From contig PVWD01000002.1 in assembly GCA_003003615.1 (NCBI GenBank), positions 1-64,000 on the forward strand: DNA of 64,000 nucleotides, read 5' to 3'. The DNA is from a filamentous cyanobacterium CCP2 (lineage in GTDB: Bacteria; Cyanobacteriota; Cyanobacteriia; Elainellales; Elainellaceae). The translations under genes and the position numbers were made by a program. Below, piece after piece: positions 17,296-26,070 of the stretch. The stretch's first letter is position 1. Every line of letters starts with the position of its first letter. The notes below the pieces were generated by a model, which had not been told where the DNA came from, searched no databases, and was given only the letters and a program-made list of their open reading frames with translations.

Positions 17296-17445
17296 ATGCA
17301 AACCTCTGATGATGGACTGTTGTTACGGTTGGTTCGTAAACTCAAACATCACTACACCAAGCTCCAGGACTGGGTTAATCGAGAGATTGTCGCTGACGAT
17401 CCCTATGATGTGGAGACGCTCTTTCCAGAAGAACACGACTCTTAA
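17296..17445 (+). CDS. Small acidic/basic hypothetical protein (49 aa)
   Basis: 49 codons plus stop. It begins MQTSDDGLLLRLVRKLKHHY and ends in an acidic tail DVETLFPEEHDS. The organised basic helix followed by an acidic tail and the sharp ATG-to-stop frame suggest a real small protein. The upstream GGGATAA is only a weak ribosome binding site. It is convergent with the FHA-cyclase gene. No family is recognised. Confidence 0.5.
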   Translation: MQTSDDGLLLRLVRKLKHHYTKLQDWVNREIVADDPYDVETLFPEEHDS

Positions 17446-17500
17446 TCCACAACTGCAAGCCAGTTCACCCAAGGCGATCGATATTAATGAGCCGGACGTG

Positions 17501-18550
17501 CTAGTTGTCACCCTCATCCTCGGTTTCGCCCATTTCCTCGTTCTTGCTTTCCTCTTTCTCCCCACCTGAAACCAGCCGCAAGAAGGTTTCTAATTCATCA
17601 AAGGTTCCAGCATAGGTAATCGTTGGAACGTCATATCCCTTCAAGTTCACAGTTTCTTGCTTAAATAAACTCGTTCCAATCCCCTCTTCGGTCAAATATT
17701 CGTAGGTCGTTTCACCCAAAGCAACATCCATCCCAATTTGCTTCGTTGAAGACTCTAGCCGGAATGCCGCGTTGACCGTATCTCCCAGAGCCGTATAGTC
17801 AGGTCGATCGCCCGTCCCAGTATTGCCCACCATCGCATAGCCCGTATTCAGCCCCGCCCCAATCCGCAACGGAAACGGCAGAGGATACCGCTCATGGAGC
17901 TTGCTGGTCATTTTGTGGAGTGCGCTAAGGGCATGGGCAATTCGCATCATTTCTTCATGGCTGACCCCTTGTGCCCCATGAATCCACACCGCCATTACAG
18001 CATCCCCAATGTACTTGTCTACCCAACTGCCATATTCACGAATAATATCCCCGGCACACCGAAACCAGGTTCCAATCACTTCGGACAAAACCTTTTCATC
18101 AATTTGACGAGTCATTACCGTAAAATTACGGATGTCCACCACCAGTACGGAGATTAAGCGGCGAACGTGTAGCGTAGCGGTTGCTGTGAACTCTTGGGAA
18201 TCTCCACCAATCGAGGAGTGATCAGCCACCTGTTCAATGTCAGGTGTATAAAATTCCAGTTCAGTTTGCCCAAAGGTCAACCGATCGCCATTGTGAAGGG
18301 TCACAGGAACGCTGACTCTCCGCCCATTGACAAACGAACCATTACGGCTCCCCAAGTCAATTAAATAAAATTCTCCAGTTTCCATGCGCTGTAGCATGGC
18401 GTGGTTGCGGGAGATCCACCGATCGGGTAAGACAAAATTATTATCGTCCCCTCGTCCAACCGTCCAGCAGTTGCTGCCGATCAGAGAAAGAAAACGATTA
18501 CCCGATTCCGTTCGTAGGATCAAATGAGGAGTGGATTGTACTGTCACCAC
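17501..18550 (-). CDS. FHA domain-containing adenylate/guanylate cyclase
   Basis: 349 residues from GTG 18550. The FHA domain (about 10-100) has WTVGRGDDNNFVL, ISRNHAML and LGSRNGSFVNG, so it can bind phosphothreonine peptides. The class III cyclase domain (about 130-310) has metal Asp in VVDIRNFT and in YIGDAVMAVW, and DYTALGDTVNAAFRLE. The domain makes cAMP or cGMP in the cytoplasm, probably under control of a Ser/Thr kinase through the FHA domain (inference). The last 20 residues are highly acidic. Confidence 0.9.
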   Translation of the reverse strand: MVTVQSTPHLILRTESGNRFLSLIGSNCWTVGRGDDNNFVLPDRWISRNHAMLQRMETGEFYLIDLGSRNGSFVNGRRVSVPVTLHNGDRLTFGQTELEFYTPDIEQVADHSSIGGDSQEFTATATLHVRRLISVLVVDIRNFTVMTRQIDEKVLSEVIGTWFRCAGDIIREYGSWVDKYIGDAVMAVWIHGAQGVSHEEMMRIAHALSALHKMTSKLHERYPLPFPLRIGAGLNTGYAMVGNTGTGDRPDYTALGDTVNAAFRLESSTKQIGMDVALGETTYEYLTEEGIGTSLFKQETVNLKGYDVPTITYAGTFDELETFLRLVSGGEKEESKNEEMGETEDEGDN

Positions 18551-18879
18551 AGGCTAAGAAACCTTAAATGTTTCCTTAAATAGTGCATCCTGACATATCT
18601 CGTTTAGGAGAGAAGCAGTTCAGGTGAATACAGGTATACAACCACTGAATTATAGAAAGCTTCTGCTTAACCTGCACTCCGCATGAACCGTTATTTTTCT
18701 CTAAATTAGCCGATGAATTCAAACTTACCAAGATGGATGCCTACCCCAATAGGTTTGAATTTACCTCCAATCATATCCTTGCCTGCCTCGGATCAGCCAT
18801 CAAAAACGACCAGCCCTTTTCTAAAGAACTGGTCATAAAAGATACCTTTGCATTTCTTATTAAAAATGAAACCCTTTGC
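18551..18879. other. Intergenic region between the cyclase and DUF3120 genes
   Basis: 329 bases. It holds the promoter side of the cyclase gene and the terminator of the DUF3120 gene (18802-18834). No further gene is supportable. Confidence 0.5.
18802..18834 (-). terminator. Intrinsic terminator of the DUF3120 gene
   Basis: On the minus strand GACCAG pairs with CTGGTC (18808-18813 / 18829-18834), with a 15-nt loop, followed by G and TTTTT (18802-18806). It is 46 bases past the stop. Confidence 0.75.
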
Positions 18880-19722
18880 TCAAGCCGTTAGAGCGACTAG
18901 CCAAAACAACCCATCCACCAAAATCGTACTAAGGACAGCTCCGCTAAACGTCCACCAGTGCAGGTGAGATGAGCGTAAAGGTAAACTGCCAGTCATCAGC
19001 AGAAATACGGCCAATGCGATTGCCCAACCCGTTCCCCAAGGAGTCAACATTTGAGCAACAGCACTCTGAAAAATGGGCTGCACCAAATCAGGCTCAGCAA
19101 GCATCACCTGCCGCCAGTGGGGCATCAAGTTGACGATGTAGAAATATAGATCGGTAATCGCAGTTCCCAGCAAAGAGCCTAAATAGAACCAGTTGCCGAC
19201 CCGTCCCTGCCCCTTCAACAAACTCCACACGGCAAAGGGCAGCCCGATCGCCTCAATCGGCAAATGCCACAAGGGTTCCCAGCGCAGCCACCCCCAATAC
19301 ACCGAGCCAGCCAGCCAGGTCAAGGTAAATCCCAGCAGCAAATCGCCCCATGTGTGGGTTGTAGGGCGCGATCGAAGGGAAAGGCTAATCCACAGCCAAA
19401 CTCCAGTGAGAACAAGGCTTAGCCAGGGAAAAACCCGGACAAGGGGAGCTTGAAAGAAGACAGGAACCGAAACCAGAAAGGCCGATGCGGCAAAGACAGC
19501 CCAAGTCTGTCGGAAAGATACCCAACCCAAGGACAGAGACATTCCTTCAAGCGAGTTGCCTAGCGAATCCGCGTAAACCTCTTTGGTATAGAGCGGCGTT
19601 TCCGCATAGGGCAAATCAGTTGTGTAGGACGGTTTCTCCGTATATAACGGCTCAGAGTATCGCTTTTTGGTAGACAACTCTTTGGTAGACAACTTTTTTG
19701 AAAGGGGCGAATCGAGTGACAA
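18880..19722 (-). CDS. DUF3120 membrane protein
   Basis: Up to 280 residues from TTG 19722. The conserved part (from about residue 65) has several transmembrane segments and the family features WGDLLLGFTLTWLAGSVYWGW and HLPIEAIGLPFAVW. The first 60 residues are a Ser/Thr/Lys/Tyr-rich stretch with small internal repeats (KKLSTKELSTKK, YTEKPSY...YTKEVY) and may not be translated: the upstream ribosome binding site is poor, and an ATG at 19542 would give about 220 residues, near the family norm. The function of DUF3120 is unknown. Confidence 0.75.
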   Translation of the reverse strand: MSLDSPLSKKLSTKELSTKKRYSEPLYTEKPSYTTDLPYAETPLYTKEVYADSLGNSLEGMSLSLGWVSFRQTWAVFAASAFLVSVPVFFQAPLVRVFPWLSLVLTGVWLWISLSLRSRPTTHTWGDLLLGFTLTWLAGSVYWGWLRWEPLWHLPIEAIGLPFAVWSLLKGQGRVGNWFYLGSLLGTAITDLYFYIVNLMPHWRQVMLAEPDLVQPIFQSAVAQMLTPWGTGWAIALAVFLLMTGSLPLRSSHLHWWTFSGAVLSTILVDGLFWLVALTA

Positions 19723-19953
19723 AGGTTTTCTGATAATTTACTTTACTTTTTTTAACATACCATATCTTTATCCCCTAGGGGGGCATCCTTTAAAGACTAT
19801 CCTAACGATTTTGGGCTTTCCCATAAAGGTTTTCTAAAGTATGCACTGGACAATAGGCGAAACTCCAGGCAAACTCCTAAGCTGTAGGTTGATTTCGAGC
19901 TTCCCATTCCGCAACAACCTGCGGACTGTTGACGTTTATCAATAGAGGCTGAC

Positions 19954-20778
19954 GTGGAACTTATACAGGAATTGTTTCAGGCTTTTGTTTTGGGTATTGT
20001 CCAGGGAATTACGGAGTTCTTACCCATTAGCAGCACAGCCCACCTCATCATTGTTACGAAAGGTCTTGGCTGGACGGGCTTGGTTGGGCAAAAGTTCTAC
20101 GTTGATGCCATTCAGTTTGGAAGTGTGATCGCGGTAATCATGTACTTCTGGTCAGACATTCGCCAAATTTTGTCTGGCAGTTGGGATGCCTTTCGCCAAA
20201 AGGACTGGCAGCGCGATGAGTGGAAAATTTTAGTTGGAATTGCGATCGGAACGCTTCCCGTGCTGACGATCGGGTATCTAATCAAAGACGTTGCTCCTGA
20301 CAGCCCTCTGATCATTGCCATTATGTCGATCGTGATGGCGTTGTTGCTGGGCTTAGCTGAAAAGGTTGGCAGCCACAAGCGTAAGTTTGATTCGCTCAAA
20401 ATTTCAGATGGTGTTTTAGTTGGGTTGGGTCAAGCTTTAGCCCTGATTCCGGGAACCTCTCGCTCTGGCTCTACGCTGACGACTGCCATGTTTTTGGGAT
20501 TAGAGCGGCAAACAGCAGCCCGCTTTTCCTTTCTGCTTGGAATTCCAACCTTGGTGATTGCCACGCTGTATCAGTCGTTGAAGTCTTTTGAGAGCGTTGA
20601 TAACCTGCTTGTGTTGCTGATGGGGATTGCCTCAACGTTTGTCTTTTCTTATCTGTCGATCGCCTGGTTACTGCGTTATTTACAGCGTCAAAGTAACTGG
20701 GTCTTTGTTTGGTATCGTTTGGGGTTAGGGGCAGTGCTGCTCATTGCGATTGCCACGGGCTTTTTCCAGGAAGGTTAA
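19954..20778 (+). CDS. uppP: Undecaprenyl-diphosphatase (BacA type)
   Basis: 274 residues from GTG 19954. The two catalytic motifs are intact: GIVQGITEFLPISSTAH and PGTSRSGST. About eight membrane helices are expected. The enzyme dephosphorylates undecaprenyl pyrophosphate, recycling the lipid carrier for peptidoglycan and polysaccharide synthesis. It is a single gene; a GCAGGCAAGATGCCTGC palindrome 63 bp after the stop may act as its terminator. Confidence 0.95.
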   Translation: MELIQELFQAFVLGIVQGITEFLPISSTAHLIIVTKGLGWTGLVGQKFYVDAIQFGSVIAVIMYFWSDIRQILSGSWDAFRQKDWQRDEWKILVGIAIGTLPVLTIGYLIKDVAPDSPLIIAIMSIVMALLLGLAEKVGSHKRKFDSLKISDGVLVGLGQALALIPGTSRSGSTLTTAMFLGLERQTAARFSFLLGIPTLVIATLYQSLKSFESVDNLLVLLMGIASTFVFSYLSIAWLLRYLQRQSNWVFVWYRLGLGAVLLIAIATGFFQEG

Positions 20779-20817
20779 ATCACCCAATGTGCAATTTGTT
20801 CCAATCTCTTGTGGGAT

Positions 20818-20865
20818 GGGCATCTGTCCCGTCCAGACTCAGCAGGCAAGATGCCTGCGCTACGG
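20818..20865. repeat. Two copies of the dispersed palindromic repeat
   Basis: GGGCATCTGTCCCGTCC at 20818-20834 and GCAGGCAAGATGCCTGC at 20842-20858, followed by GCTACGG. Adjacent opposite-oriented variants of the same family as at 11080, 12187, 21999, 25992 and 46042. Confidence 0.75.
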
Positions 20866-20910
20866 AAAATCAGAAATTTCAGGCTTTAAGTTGGACATCG
20901 CCTTAAATAT

Positions 20911-21801
20911 CTACTTTTTACCGATCGCCTTTTTGACCAAATCAGGAATTTGTGAAGGCCGATCGGCGACTGGAATTTTGGCTCGTTTGAAGGCAGCTAG
21001 CTTGCTTTCGGCGGTGCCAATGTCTGCCCCCATGCCCGCTAACGAGGCGATAATCGCTCCGGCATGACCCATCAATTGCCCTCTGGGGGCGGTTTGTCCG
21101 GCAATGTAGGCAACGACTGGCTTGTCAATCACCTCTGCCACATAATGGGCTGCCACTTCTTCCGTGTCGCCTCCAATCTCGCCCACCAGCACAATCACAT
21201 CGGTTTGTTCATCTTCCTCCAGGATTTGCAGCCACTGCTGAAAAGACGATCCCAAAATCCGATCGCCCCCGATGCTAACTGCGATCGATTGTCCTAACCC
21301 AGCATGGCTCAGTTCTTGGGCAATTTCATAGGTCAACGTCCCACTGCGGCTGACGATGCCTACTCTCCCTGGCGTATAAAACTGAGGCGGATGCGTTCCC
21401 AGCAAAATCTGCCCTGGCACAATGATCCCCGGACTATTTGGCCCCACAATCAGCGTTTCGGTTGCTTCTGCCTTGCGGATCAGCCGAATTGTATCTAGGG
21501 GCGGCACGCCTTCAGTAATGACAATAATTTGCCGAATCTCAGCAGCGATCGCTTCCAGAGCCACATCCAATGCCGTGTAGGGGGATGCAAAAATAATGCT
21601 GACATCAACCTTACCCACCTGCTCCAGGGCTTGTTCCACCATGTCGTACACGGGAATTTCAAAAGCCGACGTACCACCCTGTCCTGCGCTCACACCCGCC
21701 ACAATTTGAGTACCATAGTCCCGCATGAGCGGTGCATAAACCGAACCCAGGGGTTCCATGATCCCTTGAATCAGGACTTTACTATCAGAGGTCAAGTTCA
21801 T
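20911..21801 (-). CDS. sucD: Succinate-CoA ligase alpha subunit
   Basis: 296 residues from ATG 21801; an upstream in-frame start at 21852 would add 17 non-homologous residues. It has the CoA-binding region VLIQGIMEPLGS, VGPNSPGIIVPGQ, and the active-site His in GHAGAI. SucCD makes ATP or GTP from succinyl-CoA in the TCA cycle. It lies about 255 bp after sucC on the same strand, with one repeat copy in the gap; co-transcription is plausible. The residue set favours succinyl-CoA over malyl-CoA ligase, but I cannot exclude the latter. Confidence 0.85.
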   Translation of the reverse strand: MNLTSDSKVLIQGIMEPLGSVYAPLMRDYGTQIVAGVSAGQGGTSAFEIPVYDMVEQALEQVGKVDVSIIFASPYTALDVALEAIAAEIRQIIVITEGVPPLDTIRLIRKAEATETLIVGPNSPGIIVPGQILLGTHPPQFYTPGRVGIVSRSGTLTYEIAQELSHAGLGQSIAVSIGGDRILGSSFQQWLQILEEDEQTDVIVLVGEIGGDTEEVAAHYVAEVIDKPVVAYIAGQTAPRGQLMGHAGAIIASLAGMGADIGTAESKLAAFKRAKIPVADRPSQIPDLVKKAIGKK

Positions 21802-21998
21802 AGATTGAAAAATAAGGACATACGATCGGCTGAGCAATATCAGGTTAAACAAAAAGGATGCAAATGATTGAATCAGGAGATTTCAGGTAGGGGCGTTTCG
21901 CGAAGGGTTTTTACTACAGAAATGCTAAACAATGACCCAATCTTTTCCTAAATTCCATCATTATTTGCAGGAGTAGTTTTTAAGAATTCTTTGAGAAT

Positions 21999-22015
21999 AG
22001 GCATCTTACCCGCCC
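21999..22015. repeat. Dispersed palindromic repeat copy
   Basis: AGGCATCTTACCCGCCC, a diverged copy of the GGCATCTTGCCCGCC family, in the sucC-sucD spacer. Confidence 0.65.
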
Positions 22016-22055
22016 AGATTGTACAACTTATCCAACATTCCACCGCCTCCCCCAG

Positions 22056-23243
22056 CTACCGCTTAGCGGTTTTAGTCGGCTTGGCCAGGGCGATCGCTTG
22101 GGTAATCGCTTCATCCAGCGGCTCAACAGCGAGAATATTCATTTCGGCGAGCAGCGTTTGGGCTTCAGCAAATTCTTCCCCCACCAAACGAACAACCAAT
22201 GCAGGAGGGGGGGTTGTCTTGAACTGCTGCTGAAGATGCTCCGTAATGGATTTGGCGATCGCAACGCAGGGAACAACGCCACTCAAAATATTAATCAAAA
22301 TCACCTTCAGTCCTTCATGCTGGCTAATCAGCCTTAACCCCTGCCCCAGGCGATCGTGCAATGACTCCAGGGAACCGCCGTAGTGGTGTTCTCCGCCCAA
22401 ATCCACAAAGCCCATTGGCTTGCCTTTGGCAGCACCAATCAAATCAAGTATCGTCATGGCCAGACCTGCCCCATTACACAGCACCCCAATGTTTCCGTCT
22501 AGCTTCACCAATTTCAGGTTTGTGGCAGACGGATCAATAGACCGTGCTCCATTCAGGCGATCGGGTGATGCCGAACCTTGCGACGATCGGGGAAACAGTT
22601 CCACCAAATCAGGATGCCGTCTTAACGCCGCATCATTCACAACGACTTTGCCATCCAAAGCCATCAGCTTTCCCGATGAACTGACCGCCAAAGGATTGAT
22701 TTCTACCAAATCCAGATCCTTTTCAGCAAACAGGTGATACATTTTTTCCACAATCCGGCTCACAGACTGGATCAAATCCCCCTGTAACCCCATTTTCAAC
22801 GCCAAGCGACGGGCATAAAACGGTGAAAATTCCTGCTCCACAATCACCTGTTTCACCTCAGACAGCTTTGTCTCCACCTCTTCACCGCCAAACTGCGACC
22901 CCAACAGCATTGGGCGACGGGTTGAGGTATCCAGCACCACCGCCAAGTAAAACTCTCGGTTTGCCTCATATTTTGCTTCCGCCAGCAGCACCGACGGGTA
23001 ATTGCCCATAATTGGCAAATGAAAAATTGCTTGGGCCGCCGCCATCGCATCAATTGTGTTGTTCACAAACTTAATTCCGCCCGCCTTGCCGCGCCTCCCG
23101 GTGTAAACCTGCGACTTGAGGACGATCGGATAGGGAATGCTGAGGTTTTTTAAATCTCTGGGTTGGTCAATTCGTTGGGACGGCAGGACGGGGATGTCCA
23201 TTTGTCGGAATAGTTCTTTAGCTTGATACTCTAGCAGTTCCAT
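22056..23243 (-). CDS. sucC: Succinate-CoA ligase beta subunit
   Basis: 395 residues. It has an ATP-grasp fold with the N-terminus MELLEYQAKELFRQMDIPV, the nucleotide site VLKSQVYTGRRGKAGG, metal-binding VEINPLAV, and the C-terminal GNIGVLCNGAGLAMTILD. An extra loop of about 20 residues (near RSSQGSASPDRLNG) precedes the CoA-ligase domain. It works as a heterodimer with SucD. Length and motif order match the ADP-forming enzyme. Confidence 0.9.
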   Translation of the reverse strand: MELLEYQAKELFRQMDIPVLPSQRIDQPRDLKNLSIPYPIVLKSQVYTGRRGKAGGIKFVNNTIDAMAAAQAIFHLPIMGNYPSVLLAEAKYEANREFYLAVVLDTSTRRPMLLGSQFGGEEVETKLSEVKQVIVEQEFSPFYARRLALKMGLQGDLIQSVSRIVEKMYHLFAEKDLDLVEINPLAVSSSGKLMALDGKVVVNDAALRRHPDLVELFPRSSQGSASPDRLNGARSIDPSATNLKLVKLDGNIGVLCNGAGLAMTILDLIGAAKGKPMGFVDLGGEHHYGGSLESLHDRLGQGLRLISQHEGLKVILINILSGVVPCVAIAKSITEHLQQQFKTTPPPALVVRLVGEEFAEAQTLLAEMNILAVEPLDEAITQAIALAKPTKTAKR

Positions 23244-23500
23244 AATAATGTTGTTAACTCAGAGAGATACACCTGGTTTGGGATGGAGCATAGTTGAAAT
23301 GGAGGATGACGATCGCAGCACTTACAAATCAGAAAGTAGGGTTAAACCATTGCCGCGATAGAAAAAATTCCCAGGATAAAAAAAATCTTGGGTTGCTCAA
23401 GGGGTTACTCAAATGAAGCAGCCGTTTTCCCTGTAACAAATCTGCGTTCAGGGTGCAGTAGATTGAATACCATTGGGTTAACAGGCAATTGAGGTAGCGC

Positions 23501-24586
23501 ATGGAAATCGGTGTGCCAAAAGAGACGAAGGATCAGGAATTTCGGGTTGGGCTTAGCCCGAATAGCGTCAGAGGGCTATGGGACAGTGGACATACGGTGT
23601 TTGTTGAAACAAACGCTGGGCTGGGAGCAGGCTTCACGGATGCAGATTATCAGCAGGCAGGAGCAAAGATTGTACCAGACCCCAAGGCAGCCTGGGATCA
23701 TGAAATGGTTGTTAAGGTAAAAGAACCCCTGGCTCCAGAGTATCCTTTCATTCAAAAAGGGCAGATTTTGTTTACCTATCTCCACCTGGCGGCCGTTCGC
23801 CCCCTCACAGAGCGGTTAATTCAGTCTGGTGTAACGGCGATCGCCTATGAAACCGTTGAACTCCCTAACCACAGCCTACCGCTTCTTACCCCCATGAGTA
23901 TCATTGCCGGGAAGCTCTCGGTGCAGTTTGGGGCACGTTTTTTAGAGCGTCAGCAAGGCGGGCGTGGAGTTCTGTTGGGGGGGGTGCCTGGCGTGAGAGC
24001 TGGCAAGGTTGTAATTTTGGGTGGGGGAGTCGTTGGCACGGAAGCCGCTAAGATGGCAGTCGGTTTGGGTGCCCAGGTGCAAATTTTGGATATTAACCTG
24101 GAGCGGCTCGCATACCTGGAAACGCTGTTTGGTTCCAGGGTGGAGTTGCTCTATAGCAATGCCCCTCAGGTTGAGGCGATGGTTCCCAATGCTGACCTGC
24201 TAATTGGGGCAGTATTAGTGCCTGGACGGAAGGCTCCAACCCTCGTTTCGCGGGATTTGGTGGCAAAAATGCGTCCGGGTTCCGTCATTGTGGATGTGGC
24301 GGTAGACCAGGGCGGCTGTATTGAAACCCTGCACCCCACTTCCCATACAGAGCCAACCTACGTGGAATCAGGTGTGGTGCATTACGGCGTTCCCAATATG
24401 CCAGGGGCCGTTCCCTGGACAGCCACCCAAGCCTTGAATAACAGCACTTTTCCTTACGTGTTAAAGCTGGCCAATCATGGACTGAAGGCATTGGAAAATG
24501 ACGAAGCATTGGCAAAAGGGCTAAATGTTGCCAATCATGCGATCGTCCATCCGGCAGTACGAGAAGTATTCGCAGATTTAGCGTGA
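23501..24586 (+). CDS. ald: Alanine dehydrogenase
   Basis: 361 residues. It begins [20 protein letters not shown], with catalytic Lys near VKVKEPL, His in LFTYLHLA, and the NAD site [17 protein letters not shown]. The enzyme interconverts L-alanine and pyruvate plus ammonia with NAD. GAGGT lies 7 nt before the ATG. No exact GTA-N8-TAC NtcA site was found upstream (a GTA-N7-TAC occurs near 23458). Confidence 0.95.
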   Translation: MEIGVPKETKDQEFRVGLSPNSVRGLWDSGHTVFVETNAGLGAGFTDADYQQAGAKIVPDPKAAWDHEMVVKVKEPLAPEYPFIQKGQILFTYLHLAAVRPLTERLIQSGVTAIAYETVELPNHSLPLLTPMSIIAGKLSVQFGARFLERQQGGRGVLLGGVPGVRAGKVVILGGGVVGTEAAKMAVGLGAQVQILDINLERLAYLETLFGSRVELLYSNAPQVEAMVPNADLLIGAVLVPGRKAPTLVSRDLVAKMRPGSVIVDVAVDQGGCIETLHPTSHTEPTYVESGVVHYGVPNMPGAVPWTATQALNNSTFPYVLKLANHGLKALENDEALAKGLNVANHAIVHPAVREVFADLA

Positions 24587-24680
24587 AGTGCCATAATCAA
24601 ACGCTACGCCTATCATAAATAAAGACATGAATAAAGATTAAAACCAGCAAAGCAAATCTGAACTAACGGTTAAGTGCGTT

Positions 24681-25382
24681 GTGGCTCCAAAATTAAACGA
24701 ATCTTCAACGTCCGATCGAACGGATACGCGAGGCTCTGACTCCTTTTGGTGGAGTATTACCCTGGCAGTCATTATCTGGTTCTTGCTCACCCTGGCAAGG
24801 GATAACGGCTGGTTTCAGAAACTTTTTCTGCGATCGGCAACTGACCCCGTTTGGGATTACACCCCGGCCCCCTTGGTGATGCAGGGCGGTGATCCCTACA
24901 TTCGGGCCCTGATGCGAACGATTTCTGCGAGCGAATCCAATAGCCCCCGGCCCTACTCTATTCTTTACGGCGGGCAACATGTTTATGATCTCAGTCGGCA
25001 TCCCGATTTGTGCATTACGATCGTCGCTGGCCCCAACACCGGAGACTGCACCACCGCCGCCGGACGCTATCAAATGCTGACCACCACCTGGTATAGCAAA
25101 GCCGAAGAATACCATCCACGCAGCCCGTTTCTCTTCTTTGGGCAAGATTACAGCTTTGAAGCGCAATACCAGGATGAGGTGGTTTACCATTGGCTCAACG
25201 ATCCCTCTGCTTGGGGGATAGACTTATCCCAACTCCTCCGCGACGGACAAATCAACGAAGTTCTGCAAATTCTTTCCCCCACCTGGACGAGCCTCGGCTA
25301 CGGCATTGAAACCAATTCCATGTCTTCCTTTTTGCCAGAAATTTATCAGGAAATGCTGCAAGAGGAGTTGAGAGGGGGGTAG
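24681..25382 (+). CDS. Membrane-anchored GH104 muramidase (lambda endolysin-like)
   Basis: 233 residues from GTG 24681. One transmembrane segment (about 23-42, WWSITLAVIIWFLLTLA) precedes a domain that follows the lambda R / GH104 fold: catalytic Glu in ISASES, a YGG...DLSRHP segment, AAGRYQMLTTTWY, and SPTWTSLGYG. It is therefore a lytic transglycosylase or lysozyme facing the periplasm. No phage genes surround it, so it looks like a domesticated cell-wall enzyme. Confidence 0.8.
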   Translation: MAPKLNESSTSDRTDTRGSDSFWWSITLAVIIWFLLTLARDNGWFQKLFLRSATDPVWDYTPAPLVMQGGDPYIRALMRTISASESNSPRPYSILYGGQHVYDLSRHPDLCITIVAGPNTGDCTTAAGRYQMLTTTWYSKAEEYHPRSPFLFFGQDYSFEAQYQDEVVYHWLNDPSAWGIDLSQLLRDGQINEVLQILSPTWTSLGYGIETNSMSSFLPEIYQEMLQEELRGG

Positions 25383-25499
25383 AAAGGCGAAGTTTTCCGT
25401 CTGTATGGGCAAGGAAAAAGCACGATCGCAAATTTCCATAAAAAGTATCTGGATATGCTTGATATTTCTCAGGCGTATCCTTTATGCTGTTGCGATGCT

Positions 25500-25768
25500 G
25501 GTTTTTTCTCGGAAAGAGCCAGTGAACCCAAAAACCGGCTTAAGGTGAGGTGTAACGCTGATTAGGGAAGCTAGCAACAACCCTAACCAGCTAACCTGAC
25601 TCTCTGAACGCAGCAGAGAGCTAGGCTGTGCTGATTTTAGATCATGGTATCTAAAATGAGTCGCCTCGCTGATGCAACACGAAGTCTGGGGTTGTTTTTC
25701 AAGATTTTTTTGGAAGAACCCCCACACCTTAAGCCTTTCTTCCCCCATTCATCAGCGAGGAACTAAAT
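25500..25768 (+). promoter_or_regulatory. Highly structured leader with the ribosome binding site in a stem
   Basis: Read by hand: (1) TTAGGG 25562-25567 / CCCTAA 25581-25586; (2) CTCTCTG 25600-25606 / CAGAGAG 25614-25620; (3) ATTTTAGAT 25634-25642 / ATCTAAAAT 25649-25657; (4) GGCTTAAGGTG 25537-25547 / CACCTTAAGCC 25725-25735; (5) CCTCGCTGATG 25664-25674 / CATCAGCGAGG 25750-25760. All are perfect. Stem 5 contains GAGG, the ribosome binding site of the gene starting at 25769. Stems 4 and 5 cross each other, so they form a pseudoknot or exclude one another. It matches no riboswitch class I know. Confidence 0.55.
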
Positions 25769-25969
25769 ATGTCTTCAGAGTTCAACGAACTGCTGCCCGT
25801 CACATCGGATGAACGGGTGCAAGTTTGGATTATCGGTACCCGCGATCAGGTGATTCATTTAATGAATGAGATTTACGTCCGCAAAGTGGCAACCGATCGA
25901 GTCCAGTTTACCCCCATCATCCCCGCTCCCTTTGCCACAGGGAAATACATGACCGTTCTCGTGCGGTAA
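25769..25969 (+). CDS. Conserved small hypothetical protein (66 aa)
   Basis: It has the core VWIIGTRDQVIHLMNEIYVRKVA and ends GKYMTVLVR, without a signal peptide or transmembrane helix. The start is set by GAGGA 7 nt upstream, which lies in the leader's last stem. The regular alpha/beta-like pattern suggests a folded small protein. I cannot name a family. It is followed by a dispersed repeat copy and the convergent ftsH. Confidence 0.65.
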   Translation: MSSEFNELLPVTSDERVQVWIIGTRDQVIHLMNEIYVRKVATDRVQFTPIIPAPFATGKYMTVLVR

Positions 25970-25991
25970 TTCATTTTTGAACCGATACAAA

Positions 25992-26019
25992 GGGGCAGGC
26001 AAGATGCCCGCCCCACAAG
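25992..26019. repeat. Dispersed palindromic repeat copy, GC-rich form
   Basis: GGGGCAGGCAAGATGCCCGC followed by CCCACAAG at 25992-26019. It sits between the convergent ends of the small gene and ftsH and could terminate both. Confidence 0.75.
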
Positions 26020-26070
26020 AGTTTTAGTTTTAGATTCAACGATATGCAGTCAGAGGGTTAGCTTTTTCCC

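Noticed and set aside
23458-23470. NtcA site upstream of ald
   Set aside because: GTA and TAC are separated by 7, not 8, bases, so it does not meet the consensus.
25482-25748. Minus-strand open frame of 88 codons across the structured leader
   Set aside because: Its sequence is dictated by the inverted repeats; no ribosome binding site or known family. I favour a plus-strand leader.
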